Shown here: positions 4,724 to 10,579 of the stretch, piece after piece
Layout: each line of letters opens with the position of its first letter
Position numbering within the stretch: position 1 is the stretch's first letter
Assembly (NCBI GenBank): GCA_036257595.1
Contig: DATAFF010000113.1
Span: forward strand, 1 to 11,201
Length of the DNA: 11,201 nucleotides
Reading direction: 5' to 3'
From: DATAFF01 sp036257595
Lineage (GTDB): Bacteria > Pseudomonadota > Alphaproteobacteria > Rhizobiales > Aestuariivirgaceae
Notes under the pieces: generated by a model
Database searches by the model: none
What the model was told of the DNA's origin: nothing
What the model saw: the letters and a program-made list of their open reading frames with translations, nothing else
Translations under genes and position numbers: made by a program

Positions 4724-5812
4724 TCACGATGCGGCGCGCTTGCCGACGCGGAAAGTGTCCTCGACGCGGGACGGCGCGGTGGTGGTCCGGTGGCGTCCGA
4801 GGAAGGTCTCGGCGATGTCGATGCTGCTGGAGACGCCGATCGCGCCCTTGTTCTCCTTGATCCAGGCATCGGTGGCGGCCCAACCCTTGTCATGCAGGAA
4901 TTCGAGAAAGGCCATATCGGTGTTGAGCTTGCTCGAGGCATTGAGATGGTATTCGAGCGCGGGCGCTGGGATCATATGCATGTTGACGCGCTTGTACTTC
5001 TTTTCGTCGAGCCGGTTTTCATCGATCAGGCGCCGCACGAAATCGATGGCGCGCATCTCGGCGATCAGGCTGGAGTTGAAGGTGATCTCGTTCATCCGGT
5101 TGATGATCTCGTTGGCCTGCTTCGGCGTTTCGTCGCGGGTGAGCGGGTTTATCTGGACCAGCAGGATGTCCTTGAGCTCGGTGTAATAGATGAGCGGCCA
5201 GATGCTGGGATTGCCCATATAGCCGCCATCCCAATAGGGCTCGTTATCGACATCGACCGTCTGGAAATAGAACGGGATGCAGGCCGAGGCGAGGACGGCA
5301 TCGACCGTCACCTGATGGCAGCGGAATACCCGCGGCCGACCGGTGCGCACCGAGGTGGCGGTGATGAACACCGGCACGGCGCCGCCGGCATTGATGAGCT
5401 TCCAGTCGATCAGCTCGGCAAGCAGCGACCGCAGCGGGTTGAGATTGAACGGATTGTATTGATAGGGCGAGAAAACCCGCACCATGAGCTCGAACAGCTG
5501 ATAGTTGACGGAGCTGTCGATGTTCCAGCTCTGCATCCAATAGTCGAGCGGCGTCGATTTGAAGGGGCTGTAGAGGCAGCCAAGAGCGCTGACCTCGCGC
5601 CAGAAGCGAGCGAGCGCCGCCTTGGCACCCTGGCGCCCGTCCGAGCGATAGCCATGGGCGAGCACGATGGCGTTCATCGCTCCGGCGCTGGTGCCGCTCA
5701 CGCCATGGAGCGCGATATCCTCCTCCTCGAGCAGCCGATCGAGCACGCCCCAGCTGTAGGCGCCGTGCGAGCCACCGCCCTGCAGCGCAAGATTCAACCC
5801 CTTGGCGTTCAT
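4724..5812 (-). CDS. Patatin-like phospholipase family protein, 362 aa
   Basis: Serine acyl hydrolase with the patatin Ser-Asp dyad, expected to cleave acyl esters of lipids. Visible elements are strand LNLALQ, then the oxyanion-hole loop GGGSHG (12-17); the nucleophile elbow GTSAG (40-44, Ser42); and the catalytic Asp in DGGYMGNPS (Asp195). Residues 205-362 hold a C-terminal extension (ILLVQINPLTRDETPKQANE...) found in bacterial long patatins. There is no signal peptide, so it is probably cytosolic or membrane-peripheral. I chose the ATG at 5812 because GGAGG lies 6 bases upstream and the patatin core starts at once; an upstream ATG at 5905 would add 31 low-quality residues. Substrate (phospholipid, lysolipid or storage polyester) cannot be told from this sequence. 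An extended -10 lies 53 bp upstream. Confidence 0.9.
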   Translation of the reverse strand: MNAKGLNLALQGGGSHGAYSWGVLDRLLEEEDIALHGVSGTSAGAMNAIVLAHGYRSDGRQGAKAALARFWREVSALGCLYSPFKSTPLDYWMQSWNIDSSVNYQLFELMVRVFSPYQYNPFNLNPLRSLLAELIDWKLINAGGAVPVFITATSVRTGRPRVFRCHQVTVDAVLASACIPFYFQTVDVDNEPYWDGGYMGNPSIWPLIYYTELKDILLVQINPLTRDETPKQANEIINRMNEITFNSSLIAEMRAIDFVRRLIDENRLDEKKYKRVNMHMIPAPALEYHLNASSKLNTDMAFLEFLHDKGWAATDAWIKENKGAIGVSSSIDIAETFLGRHRTTTAPSRVEDTFRVGKRAAS

Positions 5813-5864
5813 GGAGACCTCCAGGTGATCGGCCGGCCGCCGGAAAGCCCGGCCCGACCCCTGC

Positions 5865-5873
5865 GTTATATCA
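5865..5873 (-). promoter_or_regulatory. Candidate extended -10 promoter of the patatin gene
   Basis: Minus-strand TGATATAAC (5873-5865) is an extended -10 (TGn followed by TATAAC) without a good -35. The predicted transcript start is about 45 bases before the patatin ATG. Confidence 0.4.
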
Positions 5874-5949
5874 GATCGGGCGGCCCCAAAATCGGAGTGG
5901 CGCATTGGCGCAGTTTTCCGTGGAGCAAGAAGGGGATCTTAGAAACGGT

Positions 5950-5978
5950 CAGGCCTCAGCTGGGGAGGCTGAGGCCTG
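5950..5978. other. Perfect 11-bp inverted repeat
   Basis: CAGGCCTCAGC (5950-5960) pairs exactly with GCTGAGGCCTG (5968-5978) around a 7-nt loop. Neither strand has a following T-tract, so a simple intrinsic terminator is unlikely. It lies about 80 bp upstream of the candidate patatin promoter and may be an operator or a leader/3'-end hairpin of the adjoining minus-strand gene. Confidence 0.5.
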
Positions 5979-6056
5979 GTGCAGGGGATGTTGAACGACG
6001 GGGTCTAAAGGGGAATCGCCGTCCAGGACAGGCAGCATCATGCAATCGACCGGTGG

Positions 6057-6095
6057 TTGTCCACAAGAATCAGCAGTTTTTGCAAGTTATCCACA
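6057..6095 (+). promoter_or_regulatory. Two DnaA boxes 30 bp apart
   Basis: TTGTCCACA (6057-6065) and the perfect consensus TTATCCACA (6087-6095) are in the same orientation with starts 30 bp apart, close to three helical turns. Three GANTC sites (6013, 6067, 6169), the CcrM methylation sequence of alphaproteobacteria, fall within 160 bp. The rest of the gap 5813-6171 holds the 11-bp inverted repeat and the patatin promoter and no gene. Two boxes are too few to call a replication origin; DnaA-dependent control of a nearby gene or DnaA titration is possible. Confidence 0.55.
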
Positions 6096-6171
6096 GGCAA
6101 AACTCATGAATTCGGCGAGATCATAGCAAAGCCATCACAAAAAGGAGATGGCTCGGTCGAGAACCCGCGAA

Positions 6172-6444
6172 TCACTCTCGATCCTGCTCCTTGGAAGTGT
6201 CGGAGCCATCGGGCTTTTCAACCTGGTCGGGCGGTTTGTCGTAGCCGCGGCGGCTGCTCAGAAAGACCAGCGACATGAGCACCACGCCTAAGACAAAGGT
6301 CACGACAATTCCGGCGATCATTGCTCCCCAGCCGCTGCTGCTCATCGGTGCATCGATGGTCATCGACATGGTGATCGACCACCACAGCGCCGCCGCGGCC
6401 AACAGGCCTGAGCCGACGAGGAGCAGAATGGTCGCGCGATTCAT
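6172..6444 (-). CDS. Small two-TM membrane protein, 90 aa
   Basis: Starts MNRATILLLVGSGLLAAAAL. Two hydrophobic helices are visible, about residues 4-26 and 36-60, separated by a short Met/Ser-rich loop (MTIDAPMSSSGW). A charged hydrophilic tail follows (SSRRGYDKPPDQVEKPDGSD). By the positive-inside tendency the tail with SSRR is probably cytoplasmic, as is the N-terminus. I chose the ATG at 6444 because the helix begins there; longer versions add Arg/Pro-rich sequence typical of non-coding translation. The ribosome site is weak. No family recognised. A DnaA-box pair lies about 80 bp beyond its stop codon and a REP-like palindrome cluster lies upstream. Coding status is likely because of the well-formed TM segments. 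Confidence 0.6.
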   Translation of the reverse strand: MNRATILLLVGSGLLAAAALWWSITMSMTIDAPMSSSGWGAMIAGIVVTFVLGVVLMSLVFLSSRRGYDKPPDQVEKPDGSDTSKEQDRE

Positions 6445-6483
6445 CGGGTGCGGTTTCTCATCCAGTGCTCGCCTGGAACACAT

Positions 6484-6555
6484 TCCGGATGGTCGGGTCA
6501 AGCCCGGCGGGGGCTTGCGCCGGCACCGGATGGATCGCCCCGGCTTGATCCACCG
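6484..6555. repeat. REP-like palindrome cluster in the gap before the AraC regulator
   Basis: CAAGCCC (6499-6505) and GGGCTTG (6511-6517) form a 7-bp stem with a 5-nt loop, followed by TGGATC (6531-6536) and GATCCA (6547-6552) around a GCCCCGGC-containing loop. The words GGTCAAGCCCGGC and GGATCGCC...GATCC recall, from memory, palindromic repeats scattered through many Rhizobiales genomes. The gap 6445-6763 otherwise holds only a tandem AATTGCC pair (6605-6618) and the promoter of the AraC gene. Confidence 0.45.
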
Positions 6556-6708
6556 CGGCGCCGGCGCTGCCCCCCGGCAGCTTCGAAAATCACGCAACAG
6601 CCTGAATTGCCAATTGCCAGCAGAGTTTGGCCGACATGGCGCATTTGCGCTATCGGAGTCGCGAAGGGAATGTCGGAGATACGAAGCGGACCGACGGTTC
6701 TTCGCGAT

Positions 6709-6736
6709 TTGACGCTGTCAAGACTACTTTTACATT
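6709..6736 (+). promoter_or_regulatory. Sigma-70-type promoter of the AraC-family gene
   Basis: TTGACG (6709-6714) and TACATT (6731-6736) have a 16-bp spacer. Transcription would begin near 6743, leaving a leader of about 20 bases before the ATG at 6764. Confidence 0.6.
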
Positions 6737-6763
6737 GCGCTCGGAATTAGAATCGTTGGGGAG

Positions 6764-7732
6764 ATGTCCCCCTGGCCCGACATTCTCGACACGCGAGATC
6801 CCGATGTCGCCTTTCGACATCTGAGTGGCTGCTATGTCGGGGTCGACAATTACGATGTTGTTGGGAAGGCAGGCGATTTCCGCCTCAATCGACGAAAGAT
6901 GGCGCTTGATCGCTTCGTCATGGTGCGGGGAAGGCTGCGCACCGGCTACCGTCTGAGAGCGCAGCCGGGCGACCATCTCGTGACGATGATCCCGGAAAGC
7001 GGCGGGGTCGCGATGAAGGCGGGCCGCCGGGTGGCGGAAAGCGGCCGGCGGGGTGACGGCGTCGTTGCACCGCGCGATCGGTTCTCGGTCGAGACTCATG
7101 GCACGCGCGGCTACACGCTGCTCGTCGGCCACGACCATGTGGTGCGGCGTCTCGAGGAGCTCGACGAGCATGAGTCGATCAATGCCGTCAATGGCGCCGC
7201 GCCGCTCAGCCTCGACCTCAGCTCGCCGGTCGGCATGCGCTTCCGCTCGGCGCTGAATTTCGTGTGGGGGCAGCTTGCAAGCAGCGGGATGGTCCGGCCG
7301 CCAGATCTGCTGGTGGCAGCGCTCGAGGAGGTTTTGCTCAATGGCTTCATGCTCTTGCTGTCGCCCGACGGCAAGTCGCGGGGGGATCAGACGGTGGCGG
7401 ATCCGGGACGTCGCCTGGTGCACGAGGCCTGCGAGATCATGCGCTCGAGGATCGAGGAGCCGGTGCGGACCGGCGAGATCGCCAGCACGCTCGGCATCAG
7501 CGCGCGCCATCTGCAGGCCGGGTTTCGCCGCCATGTCGGCAAGACCCCTCAGGCATTCCTCACCGACTGCCGACTCGATCTGGCGCGACGCAAGCTGGAA
7601 CAAGGCGGGCCGGGCCAGAGCGTGACCGCGGCGGCGCTGGAGTGCGGCTTCTCGAATCTCGGCGAATTCGCCAGGAAGTACCGGCAAAGATTCGACGAGA
7701 ACCCGTCGGAAACGCTGAGAAGAGCGCGGTAA
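6764..7732 (+). CDS. AraC-family transcriptional regulator, 322 aa
   Basis: DNA-binding regulator with the usual length and order. An N-terminal sensor region (about 1-205, resembling the AraC_binding_2 type: RRKMALDRFVMVRGRLRTGY, then GYTLLVGHDHVVRRL) precedes the two-helix-turn-helix AraC domain (about 215-320). The first HTH is at 237-257 (GEIASTLGISARHLQAGFRR) and the second at 287-308 (VTAAALECGFSNLGEFARKY), followed by the family's closing phrase FDENPSETLRRA. The ATG directly abuts a GGGGAG, so spacing for that ribosome site is poor, but no better in-frame start exists before residue 46. Its promoter is visible at 6709-6736. Neighbours (a membrane protein upstream, gloA convergent downstream) do not reveal its regulon, and the effector is unknown. 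Confidence 0.9.
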   Translation: MSPWPDILDTRDPDVAFRHLSGCYVGVDNYDVVGKAGDFRLNRRKMALDRFVMVRGRLRTGYRLRAQPGDHLVTMIPESGGVAMKAGRRVAESGRRGDGVVAPRDRFSVETHGTRGYTLLVGHDHVVRRLEELDEHESINAVNGAAPLSLDLSSPVGMRFRSALNFVWGQLASSGMVRPPDLLVAALEEVLLNGFMLLLSPDGKSRGDQTVADPGRRLVHEACEIMRSRIEEPVRTGEIASTLGISARHLQAGFRRHVGKTPQAFLTDCRLDLARRKLEQGGPGQSVTAAALECGFSNLGEFARKYRQRFDENPSETLRRAR

Positions 7733-7783
7733 CATGTGCGACGAGAGAATATGCGGCGAGCCGCGGGGATCGGTTACGGGAGG

Positions 7784-7797
7784 ATCGCCCCGGCGAT
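7784..7797. repeat. Short palindrome after the AraC gene
   Basis: ATCGCC-CC-GGCGAT is a perfect 6-bp stem inside GGATCGCCCCGGCGATGATCC. It resembles the REP-like words at 6531-6552. It could contribute to 3'-end formation of the AraC transcript, but no T-run follows. The rest of 7733-8015 shows no gene. Confidence 0.3.
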
Positions 7798-7991
7798 GAT
7801 CCAGACCCGTCACCGACCCGCCCCCGGCTGGCGCAAGCAGTCCAGGCATTCAACCCCCCGGCTGCCCGAACCCTTGCTGTATCTCGTCGGTCGAACCCGT
7901 GTTCATCCGCGACGCGCCCGCATGGTTGGACGAAGCGGGGCGACGGCGCTAGCGGAATTGCGAATCGCCTGTCGGGAATCGGAATCCGTGC

Positions 7992-8015
7992 AAAAAAATT
8001 CTTCGGGACGCCCGA
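7992..8015 (-). terminator. Candidate intrinsic terminator of gloA
   Basis: On the minus strand a short stem TCGGG-N3-CCCGA (8015-8003) is followed four bases later by seven T residues (7998-7992), directly after the gloA stop codon. The stem is short, so strength is doubtful, but position and T-tract fit. Confidence 0.5.
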
Positions 8016-8435
8016 TCACCAGGTCCCGATATTGGGCATGCTCGTCCATGGCTCCTCGGGAGGCAACGCGCCATGCTTGTTGAGAAGCTCGATCGAGATT
8101 CCGTCAGGCGATTTGATAAAGGCCATACGGCCATCGCGCGGCGGTCGGTTGATGGTCACGCCTTGCTCCATCAGCCGGGCACAGAACTCATAGATGTTGT
8201 CAACCTCGAAGGCGAGATGGCCGAAGTTGCGACCACCGGTATAGGCTTCGGCATCCCAGTTGTAGGTGAGCTCGATGGGCGCGTCGGGGGTCTCCGGCGC
8301 CACGACGAAGACAAGGGTGAAGCGGCCTTGCTGATTCTCATGACGGCGGACTTCCCTCAGCCCCAATTTGGTGCAATAGAAGTCAAGCGAGCGTTCGATG
8401 TCGCTGACACGCACCATGGTGTGTAGATACCTCAT
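8016..8435 (-). CDS. gloA: Lactoylglutathione lyase (glyoxalase I), 139 aa
   Basis: Converts the methylglyoxal-glutathione hemithioacetal to S-lactoylglutathione, the first step of methylglyoxal detoxification in the cytosol. The full-length sequence aligns by eye with E. coli GloA (start MRYLHTMVRVSDIERSLDFY; IELTYNWD; GHLAFEVDN; SPDGISIELLNK). The four metal ligands are present: His5, Glu55, His73 and Glu116. Length fits the short, Ni-type bacterial enzymes. GGAG lies about 8 bases before the ATG, and a TTGATG-17-TATCAT promoter precedes it. The C-terminal tail (ALPPEEPWTSMPNIGTW) is slightly longer than in E. coli. It is convergent with the AraC gene and divergent from the cold-shock gene. 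Confidence 0.94.
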   Translation of the reverse strand: MRYLHTMVRVSDIERSLDFYCTKLGLREVRRHENQQGRFTLVFVVAPETPDAPIELTYNWDAEAYTGGRNFGHLAFEVDNIYEFCARLMEQGVTINRPPRDGRMAFIKSPDGISIELLNKHGALPPEEPWTSMPNIGTW

Positions 8436-8465
8436 CCTCGCGACTCCATTTGACTTTCAAGAGAG

Positions 8466-8494
8466 ATGATATGCAGGTGATTCGCCCTCATCAA
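8466..8494 (-). promoter_or_regulatory. Sigma-70-type promoter of gloA
   Basis: Minus-strand TTGATG (8494-8489) and TATCAT (8471-8466) are separated by 17 bases, giving a predicted leader of about 25 bases before the gloA ATG at 8435. Confidence 0.5.
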
Positions 8495-8614
8495 TGGCGG
8501 GACAAATGGCATTTCAAGCTTGCACGACCGTGCTGTGAATGACGCATATGTGACGGCGTAAAAGAGTTTCCTCAGACCTATGAAGGGCTTGCTCGAAATT
8601 CCGGTGCCAAGCCT

Positions 8615-8690
8615 CGTTGCGCGGCTGCAACGGGATGTGTTTTCCACATGCGTCGACAGGCTCGACCCTGTACAAGGACAGGGTGTTTTA
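8615..8690 (+). promoter_or_regulatory. Three successive hairpins in the leader of the cold-shock gene
   Basis: Perfect stems follow one another: CGTTGC-N6-GCAACG (8615-8632), ATGTG-N5-CACAT (8635-8649) and ACCCTGT-N6-ACAGGGT (8665-8684). The last is followed by GTTTTA, which looks like a weak intrinsic terminator 78 bases before the cold-shock start codon. Cold-shock genes often have long structured leaders, so a thermosensitive or attenuating leader, or a separate small RNA ending here, is plausible. The rest of the gap 8436-8767 holds the gloA promoter and no convincing gene; I could not find a clear promoter for the cold-shock gene. Confidence 0.45.
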
Positions 8691-8767
8691 TCAAACTCAC
8701 TTAGGGCGATAGCGGGCTCGGGCACCGATAAGACTGAACGAGGCTCGGGGACAGGTCAGGTGCGGGT

Positions 8768-9349
8768 ATGTCGAGCAGTGGCTCCCTGAAGATAGCGAAT
8801 GAAGCAGCAGCGTTGGCCGGTCTCGAGGCCAATGTGCGCATTCTCAGAATCTCCGGCTTCGTCAAATGGTTTGACGTCGGCCGGGGTTACGGATTCGTCA
8901 TTCCCGACAATGGTCTTCCGGATGTCCTGCTGCATCTGAGTTGCCTCAAGCGCGATGGCTTCGCGGCGCCGCTCGAGGGTACGCGAATCGTCTGCGACGC
9001 GGTCGAGCGCCAGAAGGGGTATCAGTGCCTGCGGGTCTATGAGGTGGACACCTCGACGGCCATCCATCCGGTGGAACGACCGGTCCGAACGCATCAGACG
9101 GTGGTGCCGACGACGGGGTGGGTTCGCGTCAAGGTTAAATGGTTCAACCGGGCGCGCGGCTTCGGTTTCCTCACCGAGGGCGAGGGCCATCCGGATATTT
9201 TCGTTCACATGGAAACACTTCGCAAGACGGCGATCGTGGAGCTCCTGCCCGAGCAGTGGGTCTATGCCCGGTTCGGCCCGGGCGGCAAGGGGCTGATGGC
9301 GGCGGAGGTAAGGTTGTCGCTCGACGATCATCTGCCGAAGACCAATTGA
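8768..9349 (+). CDS. Tandem cold-shock-domain protein, 193 aa
   Basis: Single-stranded nucleic-acid-binding protein with two CspA-type domains. Domain 1 (about 29-95) has the RNP1-like KWFDVGRGYGFV (33-44) and RNP2-like VLLHLS (53-58). Domain 2 (about 118-185) has KWFNRARGFGFL (124-135) and DIFVHM (143-148). The second is closer to consensus; the first has Leu for Phe/Val in RNP2. The linker is about 22 residues. Double-domain cold-shock proteins are typical of alphaproteobacteria, where they act as RNA chaperones or are growth-regulated. AGGTG lies 5 bases upstream of the ATG. It is followed after 16 bp by the DUF192 gene, probably co-transcribed. The upstream leader is hairpin-rich. Confidence 0.92.
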   Translation: MSSSGSLKIANEAAALAGLEANVRILRISGFVKWFDVGRGYGFVIPDNGLPDVLLHLSCLKRDGFAAPLEGTRIVCDAVERQKGYQCLRVYEVDTSTAIHPVERPVRTHQTVVPTTGWVRVKVKWFNRARGFGFLTEGEGHPDIFVHMETLRKTAIVELLPEQWVYARFGPGGKGLMAAEVRLSLDDHLPKTN

Positions 9350-9365
9350 GCGTTCCTCTCGCGCC

Positions 9366-9829
9366 ATGGCTTTGCGTCATGCGTTCCTTCTCGTCCTCCT
9401 TGCCCTGATGACGGTGGCGGCGGTGCCGGCCGGCGTGCGAGCGGCGGAGCTGCGGGTCGAAACCGTGGTGATCGAGACAGAATCGGGCCGCCATTCCTTT
9501 GCGACCGAGATCGCTGACACGGACCAGACGCGGGGGCGCGGACTGATGTTCCGCCGGCACCTCGCGGCCGATCATGCAATGCTGTTCATCTGGGGCGCGC
9601 CGATCCAGGCGGCCATGTGGATGAAGAACACCTTCATCCCGCTCGACATGCTGTTCGTCGCCGAAGACGGAAGGGTTGTGCATATCGCCGCCAACACCAC
9701 CCCGCAGTCGCTGACGGTGATCACCGCCGGGCAGCCGGTCAGGGCGGTGATCGAGCTTGCCGGCGGCACGGCGGCCCGACTCGGCATAAAGACCGGCTCC
9801 CGCGTCCGCCACAAGCTGTTCGGGGGCTA

Positions 9830-9830
<1 letters not shown>
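9366..9830 (+). CDS. DUF192-family periplasmic protein, 154 aa
   Basis: Member of the DUF192 family, whose role is not established. Residues 1-26 are a signal peptide (MALRHAFLLVLLALMTVAAV ... VRA before AELRVE). The family motifs follow: RGLMFR (58-63) and MWMKNTFIPLDMLFV (84-98), then the strand-rich C-terminus VVHIAANTTPQ and VIELAGGTAARLGI. Length and layout are normal for the exported form of the family. The ribosome site is poor, which suits translational coupling to the cold-shock gene ending 16 bp earlier. The TAG stop is shared with the first unit of the second heptamer hairpin element. Identification of the family is secure; function is unknown. Confidence 0.9.
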
Positions 9831-9922
<92 letters not shown>

Positions 9923-10010
9923 CTCTTGCAGCTTGCAGAGCAGGGCCAAAAACGTATATGCACGAGCTGGATGCGGCAGGTTTCGGTCTTGGCGAAGGCG
10001 TTTCGCATCG

Positions 10011-10087
10011 CGGGGCGTAGCGCAGTCTGGTAGCGCATCTGCTTTGGGAGCAGAGGGTCGCTGGTTCGAATCCGGCCGCCCCGACCA
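10011..10087 (+). tRNA. tRNA-Pro (anticodon TGG), CCA encoded
   Basis: A 77-nt cloverleaf. The acceptor stem CGGGGCG pairs with CGCCCCG, followed by discriminator A and CCA. The anticodon stem TCTGC/GCAGA encloses the loop TTTGGGA (anticodon TGG). The T-arm is GCTGG-TTCGAAT-CCGGC with one G-U pair. The D-region GTAGCGCAGTCTGGTAGCGC is typical of proline tRNAs. It lies between the DUF192 gene and the NDUFS4-like gene. Confidence 0.95.
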
Positions 10088-10113
10088 CCTTTGTTGCAGC
10101 CGACTGGAGCGTC

Positions 10114-10425
10114 ATGACGGCCTGGGCCCGGATTTACAGACCATCGCGAACCGCCATGCAATCCGGCAAGGGCAATGCCCGGGGCTGGGTGCTCGACTAT
10201 GAGCCGGCCGAGCAGCGGACCACCGATCCGCTAATGGGCTGGACCTCGTCGGGCGACATGAAGCAGCAGCTCAGGCTCAGCTTCGACACCAGGGAGGAGG
10301 CGGTCGCCTATGCCGAGCGCAACGGCATCGCCTATCGGCTGTTCGAGCCGCCGCCCGAGCGGCTGCTAAAAAAATCCTACTCGGAGAATTTCAAATGGGG
10401 CCGGACCGACAACTGGACCCATTGA
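10114..10425 (+). CDS. NDUFS4-like complex I accessory subunit (ETC complex I subunit conserved region), 103 aa
   Basis: Homologue of the 18-kDa NDUFS4 accessory subunit of respiratory NADH:ubiquinone oxidoreductase, found in alphaproteobacteria and mitochondria. It sits on the peripheral arm and supports assembly or stability rather than catalysis. Family features are ARIYRPSRTAMQSGKGNARG (5-24), NPLMGW-like DPLMGWTSSGD (38-48), FDTREEAVAYAERNGIAY (57-74) and the closing KSYSENFKWGR (87-97). There is no signal peptide. GGAG lies 4 bases upstream of the ATG. The gene starts 26 bp after tRNA-Pro and 69 bp before tRNA-Arg, apart from the main nuo genes, as is usual for this subunit. Confidence 0.93.
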   Translation: MTAWARIYRPSRTAMQSGKGNARGWVLDYEPAEQRTTDPLMGWTSSGDMKQQLRLSFDTREEAVAYAERNGIAYRLFEPPPERLLKKSYSENFKWGRTDNWTH

Positions 10426-10441
10426 GCATGGCGCCATTGCA

Positions 10442-10457
10442 CGGCTCCCCCGAGCCG
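10442..10457. other. Short hairpin between the NDUFS4-like gene and tRNA-Arg
   Basis: CGGCTC-N4-GAGCCG is a perfect 6-bp stem 17 bases after the stop codon. There is no following T-run, so intrinsic termination is not clearly supported; it may mark the 3' end of the transcript. Confidence 0.35.
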
Positions 10458-10494
10458 GAATGCCGTTCCGTTGCAGCCGGTCAAGACGAATTCC

Positions 10495-10571
10495 GGCCCC
10501 GTAGCTCAGCTGGATAGAGCAGCAGCCTTCTAAGCTGTTGGTCGGAGGTTCGAGTCCTCCCGGGGTCGCCA
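10495..10571 (+). tRNA. tRNA-Arg (anticodon TCT), CCA encoded; integration target of the right island
   Basis: A 77-nt cloverleaf. The acceptor GGCCCCG pairs with CGGGGTC (one G-U), followed by discriminator G and CCA. The D-arm is GCTC-AGCTGGATA-GAGC, the anticodon stem GCAGC/GCTGT with loop CTTCTAA (anticodon TCT), and the T-arm GGAGG-TTCGAGT-CCTCC. An integrase gene ends 8 bp beyond the CCA. Its 3' half is therefore the likely att site of an island extending off the right edge; the second att copy is not in the window. Confidence 0.95.
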
Positions 10572-10579
10572 TTTCTCTT

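Noticed and set aside
4715..6109. 464-codon plus-strand frame
   Set aside because: Antisense to the patatin gene; a typical long shadow frame in high-GC DNA.
6001..6175. Full chromosomal origin (oriC)
   Set aside because: Only two DnaA boxes and no clear AT-rich unwinding region or usual origin-flanking genes; kept only as a DnaA-box finding.
6650..7849. 399-codon minus-strand frame
   Set aside because: Antisense to the AraC-family gene, no recognisable domain.
8432..8725. 97-codon minus-strand frame upstream of gloA
   Set aside because: It covers the gloA promoter and the leader hairpins and has no motif or good ribosome site.
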